In this document: one piece after another, positions 25,513-32,381 of the stretch
Position numbering within the stretch: position 1 is the stretch's first letter
Layout: every line of letters begins with the position of its first letter
DNA from: Pseudomonas fluorescens
GTDB taxonomy: Bacteria; Pseudomonadota; Gammaproteobacteria; Pseudomonadales; Pseudomonadaceae
Assembly (NCBI RefSeq): GCF_902497625.1
Contig: NZ_CABVGX010000024.1
Coordinates: forward strand, 1 to 64,000
Length of the DNA stretch: 64,000 nt
Direction of reading: 5' to 3'
Made by a program: the position numbers and the translations under genes
The notes under the pieces: model-generated
The model's database searches: none
Seen by the model: only the letters and a program-made list of their open reading frames with translations
What the model was told of the DNA's origin: nothing

Positions 25513-25989
25513 CTAGCTGCCGAAATATCCCGCGCAGCACTTCTTGAATTTCTGCCCGCTGGCGCAAGGGCATGCATCGTTACGCCCGGCCTTGAGTTGC
25601 ACGGTCGGGTCGATGAAGTACCAGCGTCCGCTGTTCTGCACAAACGAAGAGCGTTCGCGGTGGCTGTGCTCGCCGCTGCCGTCGTGCCAGCGCGCGGTGA
25701 AGGTCACGAAGGCATGTTCCGGCTGACCGCCCAACACTTCGCAACCCTCCACCTCAAGGCCCAACCAGGTGCTGCGGGCACTCCAGTCGCTCATCGACTG
25801 ACGGTCCAGCCCGGTCTGTTGCGCCGGCAGGGTGGTCGCCACCAGATAGTCGACCAGTCCCAAAACATAAGCGCAATAGCGCGAGCGCATTAACGCCTCG
25901 GCGCAGGGTGCGGGATGGCCGGCATGGTAATGGCCGCAGCAGGCGTCCAGCGGGGTGCCGCTGCCGCAGGGGCAAATGGATGTACTCAT
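25513..25989 (-). CDS. ychJ: YchJ-family SEC-C protein
   Basis: 158 residues from the ATG at 25989; the frame continues upstream to 26082 but YchJ proteins begin like this one, MSTSICPCGSG. An N-terminal SEC-C motif (CPCGSGTPLDACCG) is followed by a NTF2-like/YchJ middle domain (LMRSRYCAYVLGLVDYLVATT) and a second SEC-C motif at the end (ACPCASGQKFKKCC). The family binds zinc and has no settled function. It starts four bases after the stop of the upstream methyltransferase-like gene, so the two are probably cotranscribed. Confidence 0.88.
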   Translation of the reverse strand: MSTSICPCGSGTPLDACCGHYHAGHPAPCAEALMRSRYCAYVLGLVDYLVATTLPAQQTGLDRQSMSDWSARSTWLGLEVEGCEVLGGQPEHAFVTFTARWHDGSGEHSHRERSSFVQNSGRWYFIDPTVQLKAGRNDACPCASGQKFKKCCAGYFGS

Positions 25990-25993
25990 TGCG

Positions 25994-26491
25994 TTACCAC
26001 CAATATTTCCCAAAGTTTTCCGGATTGGCCCAGAAGCGTGAATTGAGCCAGTCGGGTACCTGTTTGTAATCAAGCAAATCATAGGTGAACAGGGTCAGCA
26101 CCTGATCGTCGCGCTGGAAGCGTTCGCTGGCTTGCAGCGCCAGGGAAAAAAAATCAGTCTCTTGCCAGCCACTCGCAGCAAGATCCGCCAACACCGCGAT
26201 GCGACTCGCGTTGAGATTACGGATCCCGCCTAATAGATTCAGGCCATCGCGCTTGGGCAAATGTTCCAGGCAATCGACCGCCAGCGCCAGGTCAAACCTG
26301 CGTGCGGCCAATGCGGCGGGCAGCGGGCCAGGAGCGGCATGCGCAACACAGGTGTCCGGGTGCGCAAGCTTGAACGCCTCCAGGGCGGGAAATTCGCTGG
26401 CGCCGATCAGCAACAATTGCGCCGGGGCGTAACGATCGAGCAAAGCGGCCACCGCCTGCTGTGGTGTGCGCGGAGAAATACCTGCGGTCAT
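25994..26491 (-). CDS. Small methyltransferase-like protein (DUF6231-type)
   Basis: 165 residues. The sequence LLLIGASEFPALEAF and later FDLALAVDCLEHLPK resembles motifs I and IV of class I SAM-dependent methyltransferases, but the glycine-rich loop is reduced to GAS and the protein is short for the fold. I believe it belongs to a Pseudomonas family called DUF6231. It precedes ychJ by four bases. Whether it still binds SAM is uncertain. Confidence 0.65.
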   Translation of the reverse strand: MTAGISPRTPQQAVAALLDRYAPAQLLLIGASEFPALEAFKLAHPDTCVAHAAPGPLPAALAARRFDLALAVDCLEHLPKRDGLNLLGGIRNLNASRIAVLADLAASGWQETDFFSLALQASERFQRDDQVLTLFTYDLLDYKQVPDWLNSRFWANPENFGKYWW

Positions 26492-26628
26492 CGAAGATCC
26501 TCAATCAGAATCTCAAGACTAGCCTGCCCGAGGGTTCAGACATAGAGCCATCTCGCGGCAAGAGAGCCGATCAACTGCGAACGCGGGGCGAATCTGCAGT
26601 GGCCTAGTGCTGGCGGAGATTAAAACTG

Positions 26629-26672
26629 GGGTCTTTACTCCCTGAATCGGTTTCAAGCCGATCCTTCAGGAG
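26629..26672 (+). promoter_or_regulatory. Ribosome-site-sequestering hairpin in the leader of the first OmpA gene
   Basis: After GGGTCTTTACTCC (26629-26641), CTCCCTGAA at 26638-26646 pairs with TTCAGGAG at 26665-26672 (one bulged C), and TCGG (26647-26650) with CCGA (26658-26661). The 3' arm contains the AGGAG Shine-Dalgarno of the gene starting at 26681. The second OmpA gene has a related element at 27414-27458. Confidence 0.6.
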
Positions 26673-26680
26673 AAAACTAG

Positions 26681-27376
26681 ATGAGCATAGTTCGGACAGC
26701 ATTACCCTTGGTTCTGCTAACCAGTGTGTTGACTGGTTGCGCAGGTTTGCAGAAAACCGACTGGCCGACCTGTGCGGCGGTCGGCGGTGTCGTCGGTGCG
26801 GGCCTGGGCGCCACCCAAAGTTCGTCGTGGGCCGGTTACGGCGCCTTGGTAGTGGGTGGTACGGCAGCAGCTTATTGCTGGGTTCACGGCGACGCGGATG
26901 AAGACGGCGATGGTGTGCCTGACAGCCGCGACAAGTGCCCGGGTACGCCTAAAGGCGTGCAGGTCGATGCCGATGGTTGCCCTCCGCCTGTCCCTGCACC
27001 CGTGGTCGAAGAGGTGGTCGTGGTTGACGAAGAGACCATTGTCATCCGCGATGTTCACTTCCAGTTCGATAAAGCCACCCTCACACCTTCTGATAAAGAA
27101 GTCCTCAACACCATCGCTACCCGCCTTAAACAGGAGACTGCCAGCGCCCAACTGACCGTGGTCGGTCATACCGACAGCGTAGGCAGCGACGCCTATAACC
27201 AGCGCCTGTCAGACAAACGTGCGCACTCGGTGGTCGACTACCTCGTTCAGAGCGGGGTGCCGCGTGCCAGTTTCGTGTCTGTGGCCGGTGCCGGTGAAAG
27301 CCAGCCGGTGGCTGATAACAAAACTGCTGACGGCCGCGCGATGAACCGCCGCACGGAAATCAAGATCAAGCGTTGA
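26681..27376 (+). CDS. OmpA-family outer-membrane lipoprotein with thrombospondin-type-3-like segment
   Basis: 231 residues. Signal peptide with lipobox LTGC (Cys about residue 20). A Gly-rich hydrophobic segment follows (about 30-65, GGVVGAGLGATQ and YGALVVGGTAAAY), then an acidic calcium-site-like stretch DADEDGDGVPDSRDKCPGTP (about 69-88), then the OmpA C-terminal peptidoglycan-binding domain: VHFQFDKATLTP, VVGHTDSVGSDAYNQRLSDKRA and GRAMNRRTEI, with the Asp and Arg that hold diaminopimelate. It probably anchors the outer membrane to the wall. It is followed, after 90 bases, by a paralogue with the same architecture. A hairpin masks its ribosome site. Confidence 0.9.
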   Translation: MSIVRTALPLVLLTSVLTGCAGLQKTDWPTCAAVGGVVGAGLGATQSSSWAGYGALVVGGTAAAYCWVHGDADEDGDGVPDSRDKCPGTPKGVQVDADGCPPPVPAPVVEEVVVVDEETIVIRDVHFQFDKATLTPSDKEVLNTIATRLKQETASAQLTVVGHTDSVGSDAYNQRLSDKRAHSVVDYLVQSGVPRASFVSVAGAGESQPVADNKTADGRAMNRRTEIKIKR

Positions 27377-27413
27377 GCCCCCTCGCACTTCGCGCTTGTG
27401 CAGTCGCGGATGC

Positions 27414-27458
27414 GGGTCTTTACTCCTGTGTAACCGGCATCGGCCGGTAACACAGGAG
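27414..27458 (+). promoter_or_regulatory. Ribosome-site-sequestering hairpin in the leader of the second OmpA gene
   Basis: CTCCTGTGTAACCGG (27423-27437) pairs with CCGGTAACACAGGAG (27444-27458) with a single A/A mismatch, leaving a six-base loop that can tighten to four. The AGGAG Shine-Dalgarno at 27454-27458 lies wholly in the 3' arm; the ATG is at 27467. The 5' side begins with GGGTCTTTACTCC (27414-27426), the same 13 bases as in the first OmpA leader. No U-run follows, so it is not a normal terminator. Confidence 0.7.
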
Positions 27459-27466
27459 CTTTCACC

Positions 27467-28189
27467 ATGAGCGTTCTTACGAAGACCGTCTTGCCGGTTC
27501 TGCTGTTTGGCAGCTTGTTGACCGGTTGCGCTACTCACAGCGATGGCACTGCCCCCCTCAATCAACGGACCTGGCCGGTCTGCAGCGTGCTCGGCGGCCT
27601 GGTGGGTGGAGGCTTGGGTGCCTTGCAAAGTGGGGGCTGGGCGGCCGGCGGAGCAGCGCTTGGGATCGTCACCGGCGGCTTGATCTGTTTTGCTCAGGAT
27701 GGCGATGAAGACGACGACGGCGTTTTTGACCGGCGCGACCGCTGCCCTGATACACCTGCTAATACTCCCGTCGAACACCACGGTTGTCCGCTGCCGCAAT
27801 ACCCTGCCAGCGTGAAACCCGAACCCGTTCCTGCGCCCACCGAAGTCGTGACCTTAAGCGATGCGAACGATGTTCTGTTCGCCTTCAATAAATCCGAGTT
27901 GACGCCTTCAGCCCGCAGCGAGCTCGATTCCCTGATGGCGAAATTGCAGAATGTCGATGTGGTGAGCATCAAGGTGGTGGGCCATACCGATAGCGTCGGC
28001 AGCGATGCTTACAATCAGGGGCTCTCCGAACGCCGCGCCAGCAGTGTGGCCGGCTATCTGTTGAGTCAGGGCCTGGCGCCGAACAAACTCACCAGCGAAG
28101 GACGCGGTGAAAGTGAGCCGGTGGCCGAAAACGACACCGACGAAGGTCGCGCGAAAAACCGCCGGGTGGAGTTGCACATCAATCGCTGA
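27467..28189 (+). CDS. OmpA-family outer-membrane lipoprotein, tandem paralogue
   Basis: 240 residues with the same plan as the gene upstream: lipobox LTGC (Cys about 21), Gly-rich hydrophobic segment (VLGGLVGGGLGALQ, about 42-55), an acidic stretch DGDEDDDGVFDRRDRCPDTP (about 76-95), a Pro-rich linker, then the OmpA-like peptidoglycan domain (VLFAFNKSELTPSA, VGHTDSVGSDAYNQGLSERRA, GRAKNRRVELH). The two are diverged duplicates. Pairing of such lipoproteins in tandem is common in Pseudomonas, often near cell-envelope genes. Calcium binding by the acidic stretch is inferred from its DxDxDG pattern. Confidence 0.9.
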   Translation: MSVLTKTVLPVLLFGSLLTGCATHSDGTAPLNQRTWPVCSVLGGLVGGGLGALQSGGWAAGGAALGIVTGGLICFAQDGDEDDDGVFDRRDRCPDTPANTPVEHHGCPLPQYPASVKPEPVPAPTEVVTLSDANDVLFAFNKSELTPSARSELDSLMAKLQNVDVVSIKVVGHTDSVGSDAYNQGLSERRASSVAGYLLSQGLAPNKLTSEGRGESEPVAENDTDEGRAKNRRVELHINR

Positions 28190-28336
28190 GCCTCGTGATA
28201 GAGCCGTCGCGCAGCGATGATTGCTGCTGCGCCGGCCATTCGGCGGCCTTCATGAAGAATTTTCGTTGCCCTCTGGCTTATCTTGCGTGGAAGCCGTTAC
28301 TGTGCGCGCAAAGAATAATTCTCCACGGAGGAGCAT

Positions 28337-28615
28337 ATGAAGGTCTTTTGGGGATTGGGGAAGCTGTTGACCCTGCTTTTCTGGTTGGTGGTACTGGTCA
28401 ACCTGCTGTTGCCTTTCGTGCATCCATTAAATTTGCTGGTCAATGCGGCGGGCGCGGTGCTGGCCGTCCTTCATCTGCTGGAAGCGGTTTTTTGTTTGCG
28501 CAGCCTCCGTGGTCGTCCCCATCCGTGGCGTGACCGTCTGAAAATTCTCTTTTTTGGTGTTTTTCACCTGCAAACCCTCCCGGTCCCGACCGCATCGAAG
28601 GCTACCCATGCGTAA
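28337..28615 (+). CDS. DUF1145 small inner-membrane protein (YhhL-like)
   Basis: 92 residues, with GGAGGAG seven bases before the ATG. Two transmembrane helices are visible (about 7-28 and 33-52, with FVHPLN between) and a basic cytoplasmic segment (LRSLRGRPHPWRDR), followed by a third hydrophobic stretch (LKILFFGVFHLQTL). This fits DUF1145, of which E. coli YhhL is a member; function unknown. Its last eight bases overlap the start of the collagen-like gene, so the two are translated in a coupled way. Confidence 0.8.
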   Translation: MKVFWGLGKLLTLLFWLVVLVNLLLPFVHPLNLLVNAAGAVLAVLHLLEAVFCLRSLRGRPHPWRDRLKILFFGVFHLQTLPVPTASKATHA

Positions 28616-29366
28616 ACTCTGTCTACTCGCTGCACTCATCAGCCCGTTGGCTTGCGCCCAAGTGGTCAGTGTCGAAACCAACTCCCTGATGCGCCTTCCC
28701 AACACCACCAGCACCTTGCAGCTCGAACGCCTGCACGTGGCCGATTACGGCACGCTGCTGATTCCATCGAACGTGACCGAGGTGTCCGTGGATGAATTAC
28801 AGCTGGGTAAGGATGCGCGGATTGCCATCGTGCCCGGCGAACAGGCACTGGCGTTAACGGTCAGTCGTGCGCAATTGTCCGAAGGCAGCCAGATTACCGC
28901 TCGCGGTGCACCTGGCACTTACCTGAAGGCCGCACGTGCGGGGCGGAATCTGAACCTGCAGATCAAGGCGCTGGACGCACCGCAGTTGTCGATCGATGCG
29001 CGCGGCGGTGCCGGTGCGCCGGGCTTTGTGGGTCTCGACGGTGCGAACGGCCAGGCGCCGGGTTGCACATGGGGTCAGGCGGGGCGCGGTGCCAATGGCA
29101 GCGACGGCAGCGATGGCCAGCCAGGGGCGCCAGGCGGACTGGTTCGTCTGGAAGTGCCGCGTGACTACCCGATCGAACAGATAAAGGTTCAAGTCGCGGG
29201 CGGGGCAGGTGGTCTGGCGGGGCCGGGCGGTAAACCGGGGGCAGGCGGCAAGGCCAAGGGTTGCTTCGTGTACAAGGCGGATGGCGGCAAGAGTGGGCGT
29301 CCGGGGCTGGACGGGCAGCCAGGGCCTGCTGGCGCCGAAGGGGCGGTAACCCTCCAGAGGTTGTAA
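28608..29366 (+). CDS. Secreted protein with collagen-like Gly-rich C-terminal half
   Basis: 252 residues from the ATG at 28608. Signal peptide MRKLCLLAALISPLACA. The first 120 residues are a beta-rich region with repeated short Val/Leu strands (TLLIPSNVTEVSVDELQLG). From about 125 there are Gly-rich segments such as GGAGAPGFVGLDGANG, GSDGSDGQPGAPGG and GKSGRPGLDGQPGPAG, which keep a G-X-Y triplet register in stretches, interrupted by Cys-containing spacers. This resembles a collagen-like domain, though too short for a long triple helix. No membrane anchor is visible. It starts inside the DUF1145 gene. Role unknown; periplasmic or surface location is likely. Confidence 0.7.
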   Translation: MRKLCLLAALISPLACAQVVSVETNSLMRLPNTTSTLQLERLHVADYGTLLIPSNVTEVSVDELQLGKDARIAIVPGEQALALTVSRAQLSEGSQITARGAPGTYLKAARAGRNLNLQIKALDAPQLSIDARGGAGAPGFVGLDGANGQAPGCTWGQAGRGANGSDGSDGQPGAPGGLVRLEVPRDYPIEQIKVQVAGGAGGLAGPGGKPGAGGKAKGCFVYKADGGKSGRPGLDGQPGPAGAEGAVTLQRL

Positions 29367-29376
29367 ACATAACCCT

Positions 29377-29572
29377 TGTGGCGAGGAGACTTGTCCCCGT
29401 TGTGCTGCGAAGCGGCACTCAGGCGTCATCGGCTGTGGCGAGCGGACTTGTCCCCGTTGTGCTGCGAAGCGGCACTCAGGCGGCATCGGCGGGCGCTTGG
29501 ATTGCGCCTGCTGCGCAGTCGAACGGGGCGGTGCGACGTTTCGACAAGTCCCCTCGCAACGGGGCCGTACCC
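29377..29572. repeat. Two 57-bp direct repeats plus decayed inverted copy
   Basis: Unit 1 (29377-29433) and unit 2 (29434-29490) both carry TGTGGCGAG, GACTTGTCCCCGTTGTGCTG and CGAAGCGGCACTCAGGCG; only a few bases differ. Part of the inverted partner, GACAAGTCCCCTCGCAACGG, follows. The repeats fill the gap between the convergent collagen-like and copD genes. Confidence 0.85.
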
Positions 29573-29576
29573 GGCC

Positions 29577-30041
29577 TCAAAACATCGGTCGGGCCGCAGC
29601 AATCGCGACCAACACCAACCCGACAACCAGGTTAACCCCCACCAATCTGCGAATCCGCCCCAGCACCGCCGCGCCCGTCGGCCAGTCCTTAGCTGAAACC
29701 GCGGTGCGCAACTCCGGCAACATCAGCGCCTGAATGCGGATAAACAGCGCCGTCATCACCACATAAAGTCCCATCATTATCTGCACGTAACGCGGAGCGG
29801 CCTCAAAGCCGGCGTATTGCAGATGGATCATGCCCACTCCGCTGATCGGCAAAAGCACCACCGCCACCCAGACCCAGCGAAAAAATCCCTGAAACACTTC
29901 CACCCATAACGTTAACCGGGCAGGACCTTCCAGCGCCTTCATCGCCGCAGGCCGCAAGACCATCCAGGCGAAAAACATGCCGCCGACCCACACCAGTGCG
30001 GACAGGACATGCAGGGTATAAACGATGCCAAAAGGTGTCAT
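29577..30041 (-). CDS. CopD-family membrane protein
   Basis: 154 residues with four transmembrane helices (about 5-28, 55-75, 85-105 and 128-150). The N-terminal motif YTLHVLSALVWVGGMFF contains a His on the first helix followed by WVGG, typical of CopD-like proteins and related haem/copper membrane proteins. Family members are linked to copper import, but many Pseudomonas homologues have no tested role. Divergent from dinG with a 99-base gap. Confidence 0.75.
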   Translation of the reverse strand: MTPFGIVYTLHVLSALVWVGGMFFAWMVLRPAAMKALEGPARLTLWVEVFQGFFRWVWVAVVLLPISGVGMIHLQYAGFEAAPRYVQIMMGLYVVMTALFIRIQALMLPELRTAVSAKDWPTGAAVLGRIRRLVGVNLVVGLVLVAIAAARPMF

Positions 30042-30140
30042 TGAGTTACTCCGTTCTGCGCGGGATTAATTAGCGCGGTATGATACCGTCCGATTCAAAC
30101 CACTGAAAATTTATCCAGCGTTTTTTACGCCCGACCATTC

Positions 30141-32285
30141 ATGATCAGCACCGAACTCAAAACCACGATCCAGGGCGCCTATACGCGTTTTCTCGAAGCC
30201 AAGAGCTTGAAACCGCGCTACGGTCAACGCCTGATGATTGCCGAAATTGCCAAAGTCCTCGGTGCCATCGACACCGATGACGAAGGCCGGCGCAGCGGCG
30301 ACCCCGCAATTGTCGCGGTGGAAGCCGGCACCGGTACCGGTAAAACGGTCGCCTACAGCATGGCGGCGATTCCTGCGGCCAAGGCTGCGGGCAAGCGTCT
30401 GGTGATCGCGACCGCCACCGTCGCCCTGCAGGAGCAGATCGTCTACAAGGATTTGCCCGACCTGATGCGCAACAGCGGGCTGAGCTTCACCTTCGCCTTG
30501 GCCAAGGGGCGCGGTCGCTACATGTGTCTGTCGAAGCTCGACATGTTGCTGCAGGAAGGCCACGCGCAAACGGCCACCGCTCAATTGTTCGAAGAAGAAG
30601 GCTTCAGGATCGAGGTCGATGAGGCCAGTCAGAAGCTGTTCACCAGCATGATCGAGAAGCTGGCCGGCAACAAATGGGACGGCGACCGCGACAGCTGGTC
30701 TACGGCCCTCGAAGACGCCGATTGGGCGCGCCTGACCACCGATCACAGCCAGTGCACCAATCGTCATTGCCCCAACTTCGGCCAGTGCGCCTTTTACAAG
30801 GCCCGCGAAGGCATGGGCAAAGTCGACGTGATCGTCACCAACCACGACATGGTGCTGGCTGACCTGGCGCTTGGCGGCGGGGCAGTCTTGCCCGATCCGC
30901 GCGACACCATTTATGTGTTCGACGAAGGTCATCATCTGCCGGACAAGGCCATCGGTCACTTCGCCCACTACACGCGCCTGCGTTCCACCGCCGACTGGCT
31001 GGAAACCACCGCGAAAAACCTCACTAAACTGTTGGCCCAGCACCCGCTGCCTGGCGATCTGGGCAAGTTGATCGAACAGGTGCCGGAGCTGGCCCGCGAG
31101 ATCAAGACCCAGCAGCAATTCATGTTCACCGCTTGTGAACAGGTCGCTGATTTCAAGCCCGGCGAAGACGTCGAAGGTCGCGAGCGGCCACGCCATCGCT
31201 TCGTAGGCGGGGTCATTCCCGAGCACATGCGCGAGATGGGTATCGAGCTGAAGAAAGCCTTTGCCCGTCTTACCGACCTGTTCACCCGACTCACCGAGCT
31301 GCTCAAGGAAGGCATGGACGGTGAGGTCAACATCGGGATTGCGAGTAATCAGGCCGAAGAGTGGTATCCGCTGTTTGGCAGTTTGTTATCGCGATCCTCC
31401 GGCAACTGGGAATTGTGGACGGCCTTCACCGTCGAAGACCCGGAAGACAATCCGCCCATGGCGCGTTGGCTAACCCTTGCCGAGAGCGGTTCACTGTTCG
31501 ATATCGAGGTCAATGCCAGCCCGATCCTCGCGGCGGAAATGCTCCGTCGAAATTTGTGGAATGTGGCTTACGGTGCGCTGGTGACCTCGGCGACCCTCAC
31601 TGCATTGGGTACGTTCGACCGTTTCCGTATGCGTGCCGGCCTGCCGAAAAAAGCCGTGACTGCTGTGGTGCCGAGTCCATTCCACCACGCCGACGCCGGT
31701 GTGCTGCGGGTCCCGGACCTCAAAGCCGACCCGCGTGATGCACCCGCGCACACTGCTGCGATCATCCGCGATCTGCCGCAACTGGTCGAAGGTTCGCGCG
31801 GCACCCTGGTGCTGTTCTCTTCGCGCAAGCAGATGCAGGACGTGTTTGACGGGCTCGACCGCGACTGGCGCAAGCAAGTGTTCATTCAAGGCAACCTGTC
31901 GAAACAGGAAACCCTGAACAAGCACAAGGCGCGGGTCGATGGCGGCGATTCCAGCGTGCTGTTCGGTCTGGCCAGTTTCGCCGAAGGGGTCGACTTGCCC
32001 GGTGCCTACTGCGAACACGTGGTCATCGCCAAGATTCCCTTTTCGGTACCGGATGATCCGGTCGAAGCGGCGCTGGCCGAGTGGATCGAGGCTCGGGGTG
32101 GCAATCCATTCATGGAAATCTCCGTGCCGGATGCCTCGCTGAAACTGGTCCAGGCCTGTGGCCGCTTGCTGCGCACCGAAGAGGATCGCGGCACGATCAC
32201 ATTGCTCGACCGTCGTCTTGTCACCCAGCGTTACGGCAAGGCGATTCTCAATGCACTGCCGCCGTTTCGGCGCGAAATTTCCTGA
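30141..32285 (+). CDS. dinG: ATP-dependent DNA helicase DinG
   Basis: 714-residue XPD-like 5'-3' helicase that unwinds R-loops and other structures. Walker A GTGTGKT is at about 62-68. Four Cys (129, 205, 210 and 216; the last three in CTNRHCPNFGQC) form the predicted 4Fe-4S cluster. The DEAH-equivalent box is FDEGHHL (about 258-264). Motif V/VI region SFAEGVDLPG and QACGRLLRTEEDRG (about 670-683) are present. Weak ribosome site. I do not see a LexA-like box in the 99 bases upstream, so SOS control is not supported here, unlike E. coli dinG. Confidence 0.95.
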   Translation: MISTELKTTIQGAYTRFLEAKSLKPRYGQRLMIAEIAKVLGAIDTDDEGRRSGDPAIVAVEAGTGTGKTVAYSMAAIPAAKAAGKRLVIATATVALQEQIVYKDLPDLMRNSGLSFTFALAKGRGRYMCLSKLDMLLQEGHAQTATAQLFEEEGFRIEVDEASQKLFTSMIEKLAGNKWDGDRDSWSTALEDADWARLTTDHSQCTNRHCPNFGQCAFYKAREGMGKVDVIVTNHDMVLADLALGGGAVLPDPRDTIYVFDEGHHLPDKAIGHFAHYTRLRSTADWLETTAKNLTKLLAQHPLPGDLGKLIEQVPELAREIKTQQQFMFTACEQVADFKPGEDVEGRERPRHRFVGGVIPEHMREMGIELKKAFARLTDLFTRLTELLKEGMDGEVNIGIASNQAEEWYPLFGSLLSRSSGNWELWTAFTVEDPEDNPPMARWLTLAESGSLFDIEVNASPILAAEMLRRNLWNVAYGALVTSATLTALGTFDRFRMRAGLPKKAVTAVVPSPFHHADAGVLRVPDLKADPRDAPAHTAAIIRDLPQLVEGSRGTLVLFSSRKQMQDVFDGLDRDWRKQVFIQGNLSKQETLNKHKARVDGGDSSVLFGLASFAEGVDLPGAYCEHVVIAKIPFSVPDDPVEAALAEWIEARGGNPFMEISVPDASLKLVQACGRLLRTEEDRGTITLLDRRLVTQRYGKAILNALPPFRREIS

Positions 32286-32381
32286 TACAGCGGTGGGCCA
32301 TTTCGCCCGCTGTGTTGTCTATCCTTCTATCATCGCATTTCCACTGGCCCATTGAAGGTCGTTAGGGAGAACTTCGTTCTT

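Noticed and set aside
30111..31226. 371-codon minus-strand open frame within dinG
   Set aside because: Fully inside dinG and antisense; dinG motifs are intact.
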